Source: CAZVAR01 sp964625225
GTDB lineage: Bacteria; Pseudomonadota; Alphaproteobacteria; JAJUGE01
Reading direction: 5' to 3'
Assembly (NCBI GenBank): GCA_964625225.1
Contig: CAZVAR010000068.1
Location: 1-19,562 of the forward strand
Length of the DNA stretch: 19,562 nucleotides
How positions within the stretch are numbered: position 1 is the stretch's first letter; each line of letters starts with the position of its first letter. Made by a program: the position numbers and the translations under genes. Below the pieces are notes generated by a model, which had not been told where the DNA came from, did no database searches, and saw only the letters and a program-made list of their open reading frames with translations. Shown in pieces: positions 14,565-19,562 of the stretch.

Positions 14565-15829
14565 CCGAACACCTCGGCCGTGATGGTCCGGAACCAGCCT
14601 TTGGCATAGGCGGCTTCCCGGGCGCGGAACGCCGCCGGGGCATCGGACGGACTGACGCCGCCGGCACCTTCAACGTCGACCAGCAGCCCGTTCGCCGGCC
14701 GGTAGACGCCGGCGACCGAGATGCCGTAGTCCGGCGCGACCAGGCTGTAGCAGGTGTTGATCAGTCGCGGCTCGACAGGGTCTTGGCCGCGCAGCAGCCG
14801 CATTACCGCCGCGGCGCAGACCTTCGCCTGTGAATTCGCGGCAAAAGCGGATTTCGGCATGGCGCCCGCAATGGCAGCGTCGCCCACGACATGAATGTTC
14901 GGCTGCAGCCGCGACTCGAAGCTGACCGGGTCGATCGGACACCAGCCGGTCTTGTCGGCCACGCCCGCGGCGGCCGCGATGCCCCCCGCACACTGTGGCG
15001 GGATCACATTGGCGACATCGGCCCTGTGGCTGCCGAACTCGGTCGTGAGCGTCCGCGCCTTCGGATCGACCGATACAACCTTGCCGCCGGACGACAGCGG
15101 CACCCACTCCAGAAGGCCGGGATAGAGGTCGCGCCATGCCGCCTGGAACAGCTTCTGCTTGGAGAAGGCGTCCTTGGGGTCGAGCAGGAGCAGCTTCGAT
15201 CGCGGTTTGTGCGTCTTGAGATAGTGAGCGATCAGACTGGCCCGCTCGTAGGGACCCGGCGGACAGCGGAAGGGGTTCGCCGGAGCGGCCATGACTACCG
15301 TCCCGCCGTCCGGCATCGCCTCGAGCTGCCGCCGCAGCAGCAGCGTCTGCACGCCCGCCTGCCAAGCATGCGGCATGACCTCGGCGGCCGCTTCGTCATA
15401 GCCGGGCAGCGCGTCGAAGCGCAGTTCTATGCCGGGGGCCAGGACCAATCGGTCGTAGGCGAGGACCGAGCCGTCGGCAAGGCGGACCCGCCGCGCTTGC
15501 GGATCGATCCCGGCGGCGCTCAGGTGCACTACGGCCACACCGTCCCGGCGCAGCCCGTCATAGCCGAACTGCTGCGCCTTCAGGTCGCGGAGACCGGCGA
15601 TCACGGCATTGCTGAAAGGGCATGCGGTGAAGGTCTTCTTCGGCTCGACCAGCGTCACGTCGACGCCGCTGCGCCGCAGGGCGCGGGCGCAGGTGGCGCC
15701 GGCGAACCCGCCGCCGACGACCACCACGCGGGGGGCCGCCTGCGCGACCGCCGCACGCGGCAGGGCCGCCGCCGACGCGCCGAGAGCGAGGGCCTTCAGG
15801 ATCGTGCGCCGGCTGGATGTCTGCTGCAT
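14561..15829 (-). CDS. fccB: FccB/SoxF, flavoprotein subunit of flavocytochrome c sulfide dehydrogenase
   Basis: FAD enzyme that oxidises sulfide and passes electrons to a c-type cytochrome in the periplasm. 422 residues with the ATG at 15829, preceded by AGGAG at good spacing. A twin-arginine signal lies at residues 6-29 (SSRRTILKALALGASAAALP). RVVVVGGGFAGATCARAL (34-51) is the FAD-binding GxGxxG fold. Cys70 in FTACPFSNAV is at the position of the cysteine that holds FAD covalently (Cys42 of the mature Allochromatium enzyme). Cys189 and Cys360 match by spacing the redox disulfide (Cys161-Cys337 there). HVVGDAAIAGAMPKSAFAAN is the second FAD segment. It lies 86 nt after the fccA gene, across a 17-bp hairpin, and its stop overlaps soxX. 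It is a distinct branch from membrane SQR, which has no Tat signal. Confidence 0.93.
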   Translation of the reverse strand: MQQTSSRRTILKALALGASAAALPRAAVAQAAPRVVVVGGGFAGATCARALRRSGVDVTLVEPKKTFTACPFSNAVIAGLRDLKAQQFGYDGLRRDGVAVVHLSAAGIDPQARRVRLADGSVLAYDRLVLAPGIELRFDALPGYDEAAAEVMPHAWQAGVQTLLLRRQLEAMPDGGTVVMAAPANPFRCPPGPYERASLIAHYLKTHKPRSKLLLLDPKDAFSKQKLFQAAWRDLYPGLLEWVPLSSGGKVVSVDPKARTLTTEFGSHRADVANVIPPQCAGGIAAAAGVADKTGWCPIDPVSFESRLQPNIHVVGDAAIAGAMPKSAFAANSQAKVCAAAVMRLLRGQDPVEPRLINTCYSLVAPDYGISVAGVYRPANGLLVDVEGAGGVSPSDAPAAFRAREAAYAKGWFRTITAEVFG

Positions 15830-15866
15830 AGGAAGCTCCTGCGCAAGTGCCTCGCCACGCTGCTGG

Positions 15867-15904
15867 CCCACCGGCGCTCGTTCTTGCGAACGAGCGCCGG
15901 TGGG
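15867..15904 (-). other. Perfect 17-bp hairpin between fccA and fccB
   Basis: The arms 15867-15883 and 15888-15904 are perfect 17-nt inverted repeats around a 4-nt loop. On the coding (minus) strand they lie 12-49 nt after the fccA stop and end 38 nt before the fccB ATG. No T-run follows, so it is more likely an mRNA-stabilising, processing or partial-termination element than a true terminator. It is the only gap larger than 32 nt inside the operon. Confidence 0.8.
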
Positions 15905-15915
15905 GATCGTCCCGC

Positions 15916-16215
15916 CTACCGCGCCTCCGCGATCCATGCCGCGATCGCCAGCGTTTCCGCCTCCGTGAAGCCTTTGGCGATGCGGTCCATCACGGTTCCG
16001 GTCCGGCGGCCCGAACGGAAATCCAGCATCGCCGTCGCAATCTCCGCCGCCGACCGGCCCTCCAACGTCGGGACAGCGCCCACTCCGGCGGCGACCGGGG
16101 CGTGGCAGCCCGAGCAGGCGGAGGCGCCCGGCGGCGCCTCCGCTGCACCGGTCATGGCCGGCATGGCCGTGACCAGCAGGGCGACCGTGATGCCGCCCTT
16201 CACGGCCGCGCTCAC
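15916..16215 (-). CDS. fccA: FccA-like monoheme cytochrome c subunit
   Basis: Small periplasmic cytochrome of 99 residues with a signal peptide (about 1-25) and one heme motif, CSGCH (34-38). The segment DFRSGRRTGTVMDRIAKGFT (65-84) closely resembles the small monoheme FccA of green sulfur bacteria, where a Met in T-I/V-M-x-R-I-A-K-G-Y/F is the heme ligand (Met76 here). It should accept electrons from FccB, encoded next. It starts at GTG, one nt after the stop of the molybdopterin subunit gene. Hydroxylases of that type often also use a c-type cytochrome, so it could serve both enzymes. The diheme FccA of purple sulfur bacteria is about twice this size. Confidence 0.85.
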   Translation of the reverse strand: MSAAVKGGITVALLVTAMPAMTGAAEAPPGASACSGCHAPVAAGVGAVPTLEGRSAAEIATAMLDFRSGRRTGTVMDRIAKGFTEAETLAIAAWIAEAR

Positions 16216-16216
16216 G

Positions 16217-18391
16217 TCACGCCGTCCGCAGGTCGGCGTTCTTCAGCGGCAAGGTACGGACACGCTTGCCCGTCGCCGCGAAGATCGCGTTCAGGACCGC
16301 CGGCGCGGCCACCGCGATGGTGGGCTCGCCGACGCCGCCCCAGAAGCCGCCGGAAGGCATAATGATCGTCTCCACCTTCGGCATCTCCTTCATGCGCAGC
16401 ACTTCATAGGTATCGAAGTTGGCCTGCTGCATGGCGCCGCCCTCGACCGTGCATTCGCCATACATCATCGCCGACAGGCCATAAACGAAGGAGCCTTCGA
16501 CCTGCGCCGCGATCTGGTCGGGGTTGACGGCGTGGCCGGGATCGGTGGCTGCCACGATGCGGTGGATCTTCACCTGACCGTCGTCCACGGACACCTCGGC
16601 GACGGCGGCCGTGTAGCTGCCGAAGCCCATATGCTGACACAGGCCGCGATACACGCCCTGCGGTGCCGGCGTTCCCCAACCTGCCTTCTCCGCCACCGCG
16701 TTCAGCACGGCGAGATGTTTCGGGTGGTTCGCCATCAGCTTGCGCCGGAACTCCAGCGGGTCCTGCCCGGCGGCATGGGCCAGCTCGTCCATGAAGCACT
16801 CGATGAAGATGGCGTTCTGGTTGTGATTGACCCCGCGCCAGAAGCCCGGCGGGACATGCGTGTTGCGCATGGCATGGTCGATCAGCAGGTTCGGGATGGA
16901 ATAGCCGAACGTGCCGTCGCCGCTGGCGAGCAGGCCCTGGAATACGAGATTGTCCTTCCCGTCCTGCAGGCGCTGCGGAAACACCGCGGCGATAATCGAC
17001 TGGCCGGACAGCCGCATGTGCAGGCCGACCAGATTGCCGGCCTCGTCGAGGCCGCCGACCAGCTTCGCCTGCATGACCGGATGATACATGCCGTGCAGCA
17101 TGTCCTCCTCGCGCGACCAGATCAGCTTGACCGGTGTGCCGGGAATCTGCTTTGCGATCAGGACGGCCTGGGTGACGTAATCGTGGAACGCACCGCGCCG
17201 GCCGAAACCGCCGCCCAGGTCGATCTTGTACACGTCGCACTGCGTCGCAGGCAGGCCCGAGGCTTCCGCCGCCGCGGCCAGCGCCGCCTCGCCGTTCTGG
17301 GTCGGCACCCAGACCTCGCACTTCTCCGGCGTCCACAGGGCGGTGGCGTTCATCGGCTCCAGGGTCGCGTGGTTCTGAAAGGGGTAGCTGTAGACCGCCT
17401 CGACCCTGGTTGCCGCGCCGGCGATCGCCGCGGCCGCATCGCCGGCCCGGTTGCCGACGAACACGCCTTCGTCGGAATTGAGGCCCGCCTTCAGATTCTC
17501 CGCGATTGTGGCGCTCGAGACATGGGCGTTCGGCCCCTCGTCCCAGACGATGGGAAGCGCGTCGAGCGCCGTCTTGGCCTGCCACCAAGTGTCGGCCACC
17601 ACGGCGACCGCGCTGGCTCCGACCGGAACCACGTGCTTCACACCGGGCATGGAGCGGATCTTGTCGGCGTCGAAGCTCTTCACCTTGCCGCCGAAGACCG
17701 GACAGTCGCGGATTGCCGCGTTGAGCATCCCTGGCATCTTCAGGTCGATGCCGTAGACCTTCTTGCCGGTCAGCTTGTCGGCCGTATCCAGCCGCTTGAC
17801 CGGCTTACCCGCGATCTTCCAGTCCTTCGGGTCCTTCAGCGGCACATCCGCGGGCGGCTCCAGCTTCGCGGCGGCGGCGGCCACCTTGCCATAGGTCGTC
17901 TGGCGCCCCGATCCGGCATGCGTGATCACGCCGTTCGCAACGCTGCACTCGGACGGAGGCACCTTCCATTCGTCGGCCGCGGCCTGAATCAGCATCATGC
18001 GGGCGGCGGCGCCGCCTTTGCGGACATACTCGTTGGATTCCCGGATGCCGCGGCTGCCGCCTGTGGAGAAGCTGCCCCAGACACGCTTGCGGGCGAGGTT
18101 CTGGCCCGGCGTCGGATACTCGGTCGTTACCTTCGACCAGTCGCATTCCAGCTCTTCGGCGACGAGCTGGGCGAGGCCGGTGATCGTCCCCTGCCCCATT
18201 TCCGAGCGGGCCACCCGGACCACTACCGTTTCGTCCGGCTTGACCACGACCCAGGCATTGATTTCCGGGACCGAATCGGCGGCCGCCGCGGATCGGCCGA
18301 ACGGGATGTGAAAACCGAGCGAGAGCCCGCCGGCAACCGCCGCGGACCCGACCAGGAACCTGCGACGCGAGACTTCGAGGGCGGTTGTCAT
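16217..18391 (-). CDS. Molybdopterin-binding subunit of a xanthine dehydrogenase-family hydroxylase (IorB/AldH-like), Tat-exported
   Basis: Large subunit of a molybdenum hydroxylase, 724 residues, of the periplasmic isoquinoline 1-oxidoreductase/aldehyde oxidoreductase branch. A twin-arginine signal is present (SRRRFLVGSAAVAGGLSLGF, residues 8-27). Family features are INAWVVVKPDETVVVRVARSEMGQG (about 44-68, in two parts), GKPVKRLDTADKLTGKKVYGID, the cofactor loop GGGFGRRG (393-400), and GFWGGVGEPTIAVAAPAV near the end with Glu689, the expected catalytic base. ATG codons exist at 18397 and 18391; the second is chosen because GGGAG then lies 6 nt upstream. It follows the [2Fe-2S] subunit gene by 32 nt and touches fccA. 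The substrate (aldehyde, N-heterocycle or other) is unknown. SoxCD is a different Mo fold, so this is not a SoxC. Confidence 0.92.
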   Translation of the reverse strand: MTTALEVSRRRFLVGSAAVAGGLSLGFHIPFGRSAAAADSVPEINAWVVVKPDETVVVRVARSEMGQGTITGLAQLVAEELECDWSKVTTEYPTPGQNLARKRVWGSFSTGGSRGIRESNEYVRKGGAAARMMLIQAAADEWKVPPSECSVANGVITHAGSGRQTTYGKVAAAAAKLEPPADVPLKDPKDWKIAGKPVKRLDTADKLTGKKVYGIDLKMPGMLNAAIRDCPVFGGKVKSFDADKIRSMPGVKHVVPVGASAVAVVADTWWQAKTALDALPIVWDEGPNAHVSSATIAENLKAGLNSDEGVFVGNRAGDAAAAIAGAATRVEAVYSYPFQNHATLEPMNATALWTPEKCEVWVPTQNGEAALAAAAEASGLPATQCDVYKIDLGGGFGRRGAFHDYVTQAVLIAKQIPGTPVKLIWSREEDMLHGMYHPVMQAKLVGGLDEAGNLVGLHMRLSGQSIIAAVFPQRLQDGKDNLVFQGLLASGDGTFGYSIPNLLIDHAMRNTHVPPGFWRGVNHNQNAIFIECFMDELAHAAGQDPLEFRRKLMANHPKHLAVLNAVAEKAGWGTPAPQGVYRGLCQHMGFGSYTAAVAEVSVDDGQVKIHRIVAATDPGHAVNPDQIAAQVEGSFVYGLSAMMYGECTVEGGAMQQANFDTYEVLRMKEMPKVETIIMPSGGFWGGVGEPTIAVAAPAVLNAIFAATGKRVRTLPLKNADLRTA

Positions 18392-18423
18392 CGTCATCTC
18401 CCTATCCTGTCGTTCCCGCCGGC

Positions 18424-18891
18424 TCAGCCGCGCCGAAGCTCGCCGCCCGCGGCGGCGGGCGTGATGGCCGCGCGCACGCGGGTGTATGTGCCGCAGCGGC
18501 CGATATTGGTGATATCGGCGTAGATCACGGCGTCGTCGGGCTTCGGCGTCTGCTCCAGCAGCGCCGCCGCGCTCATGATCATGCCCGCTTGGCAGTAGCC
18601 GCATTGCGGCACTTCGAGCGCCAACCATGCCTTCTGCACGGGATGCGAACCGTCGGGGGACAGCCCCTCGATGGTGACGATCTTTTGGTCCTCGCCGATC
18701 GATCCTACCGGCGTGACGCAGGATCGCGTTGCGACCCCGTCCACATGGACCGTACAGGCCCCGCAGATGGCAATGCCGCAGCCATATTTCGTGCCGGTCA
18801 GACCGATCTGCTCACGCAGCGCCCACAGCAGCGGGGTCTCGGGATCGACATCGACTTCGTGTTGCTTGCCGTTCACGTTCAGGCGGACCAT
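18424..18891 (-). CDS. [2Fe-2S] subunit of xanthine dehydrogenase-family hydroxylase (IorA/CoxS-like), one cluster Cys missing
   Basis: 155-residue iron-sulfur subunit carrying electrons away from the molybdenum centre. The N-terminal plant-ferredoxin-type domain has Cys38, Cys43, Cys46 and Cys58 (GCGIAICGAC plus SC). The C-terminal helical domain has Cys97 and Cys100 (CGYC), then NIGRCGTYTRV, where the family normally reads C-R-C. Here the first of those cysteines is Gly131 and only Cys133 remains, so the second cluster has three visible ligands. There is no signal peptide; it is probably exported through Tat together with the large subunit. ATG codons exist at 18897 and 18891; the second is preferred because GGAGG lies 6 nt before it, while it touches the first. 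It is the first gene of the operon. Confidence 0.9.
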   Translation of the reverse strand: MVRLNVNGKQHEVDVDPETPLLWALREQIGLTGTKYGCGIAICGACTVHVDGVATRSCVTPVGSIGEDQKIVTIEGLSPDGSHPVQKAWLALEVPQCGYCQAGMIMSAAALLEQTPKPDDAVIYADITNIGRCGTYTRVRAAITPAAAGGELRRG

Positions 18892-19562
18892 GAGCATCCT
18901 CCCTTTCCGCCGGCCACCGCCGGCATGGGCGTGATGTTGCGTTCAACTTCCAATCCGGCCCTCAACCCGCGATCGCGCCGGGCCGGCGACACTCCCGCCA
19001 CCGAGAGCACCGATTTCCGACGTAACGTCTCCAGATCGTAGGGAATCTCGGCTCGGCCTTGGGCCCTCCGGCGCATGTCGTGCCGCGCAATCCCGGGTTG
19101 GACTGTTGTGGTGCGGCGAACCGCGAGTCGAAGAGGTTTGCGCCTTCGGGCGATATCCGAGTTCCGACGCCGCTGTCGGCCGTGATAACGACCGCGGACC
19201 GCGCCCGCCTCCGCCGCATCCGGCCGGGGCCGAAACGGCACGATGCCGACGACGGGCCCACTCGCTGCGTGCCGGCCATGAGATCGCTTTCGGCCAAAGG
19301 CAATCGCTTTGCCACTGTGGTGTGATCTCCGGTTACGAAGCCGGCCCGACAGTGCGACACCATCAGGTTAGGCGAACTGTGGTCTCGCGGAAAGGCCGTA
19401 GTCCCTTTCATCGGTGTCTCACCGATCGTTCGCGCTGTCGCCGTGCACCCGTTCTCGGGACGGGATCGGTATACAGCGAAGGGCCGCAGCGGCTGCGGCG
19501 GCCCACCATGCATTATCCGAGATGGTCCCCCCCCCCCCGCGCAGGCCCCGATGAAATAGTCG
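18892..19562. other. Long region without a recognisable gene, upstream of the Mo hydroxylase/sox operon
   Basis: 671 nt. Open frames exist on both strands (for example 18962-19513 minus, 19059-19325 plus), but their translations are rich in Arg, Pro and Gly with no fold-like pattern. The operon promoter should lie in the first 100-200 nt. Short palindromes are present: GACGT-A-ACGTC at 19019-19029, and ATCGGTG/CACCGAT at 19410-19426 around TCT. A run of 12 C lies at 19527-19538. No insertion-sequence ends or transposase fragments were recognised. Confidence 0.5.

Noticed and set aside
16404..17588. A 394-codon minus-strand frame inside the molybdopterin subunit gene
   Set aside because: It is another frame of the same strand with an Arg/Gly-rich translation, while the main frame has complete family motifs.
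14891..18523. A 1210-codon open frame on the plus strand
   Set aside because: It lies antisense to fccB, fccA and both Mo hydroxylase genes, whose proteins have clear motifs. The plus-strand translation is rich in Arg, His, Ala and Gly with no domain. Long antisense frames are expected in high-GC DNA.
18962..19513. A 183-codon minus-strand frame that might encode a protein ahead of the Mo hydroxylase operon
   Set aside because: The translation has no hydrophobic core pattern or motif, the start has no good ribosome-binding site, and overlapping frames on both strands look equally likely.

Overview
The window is high-GC bacterial chromosome. Its mix of Tat-exported sulfur-oxidation proteins, a TRAP transporter, CaiB-type CoA-transferases and CoxS/IorA-type molybdenum hydroxylase genes suggests an alphaproteobacterium, probably Rhodospirillales- or Rhizobiales-like. 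That placement is inferred from gene content and protein style, not from a marker gene. No rRNA, tRNA, CRISPR array, insertion sequence or prophage was seen.

Left block (1-7124) looks like a carboxylic-acid uptake and CoA-activation locus. A minus-strand operon is read from about 4000 to the left edge. It encodes a CaiB/BaiF family protein with racemase-type catalytic residues, a double-hotdog FAS1/MaoC-like dehydratase, an acetyl-CoA hydrolase/transferase-family protein, and a second CaiB/BaiF protein cut by the window edge. A complete TRAP transporter (dctQ-dctP-dctM) diverges from it on the plus strand. The shared control region carries a perfect 20-bp palindrome of the kind bound by TetR-family repressors. 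A 13-bp stem-loop lies between dctP and dctM.

Middle block (7203-12252) is a set of unlinked genes: a cardiolipin synthase with two HKD motifs (minus), a nitroreductase-family flavoprotein (minus), an unrecognised exported beta-rich protein (plus), and a CaCA-family sodium/calcium exchanger (plus). Several gaps of 280-390 bases show no convincing gene.

Right block (12449-18891) is one compact minus-strand operon read from right to left. The order is a [2Fe-2S] subunit and a Tat-exported molybdopterin subunit of a xanthine-dehydrogenase-family hydroxylase, a monoheme FccA-like cytochrome c, the FccB flavoprotein of sulfide dehydrogenase, then soxX, soxY, soxZ and soxA. Most junctions overlap by 4 nt or are separated by 1-3 nt. 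The expected products are a periplasmic sulfide dehydrogenase (FccAB), the SoxXA thiosulfotransferase that loads sulfur substrate onto the SoxYZ carrier, and a periplasmic Mo hydroxylase of unknown substrate. soxB and soxCD are absent from the window.

The most notable points are four. The Sox/FCC genes share an operon with a xanthine-dehydrogenase-type hydroxylase. The SoxY carrier tail is AACVEE rather than GGCGG. The hydroxylase [2Fe-2S] subunit has Gly where a cluster-ligand Cys is expected. The acetyl-CoA hydrolase-family protein has Gly at the position of the catalytic Glu. A perfect 17-bp intercistronic hairpin separates fccA from fccB. The last 670 bases hold no convincing gene and end near a run of 12 C.
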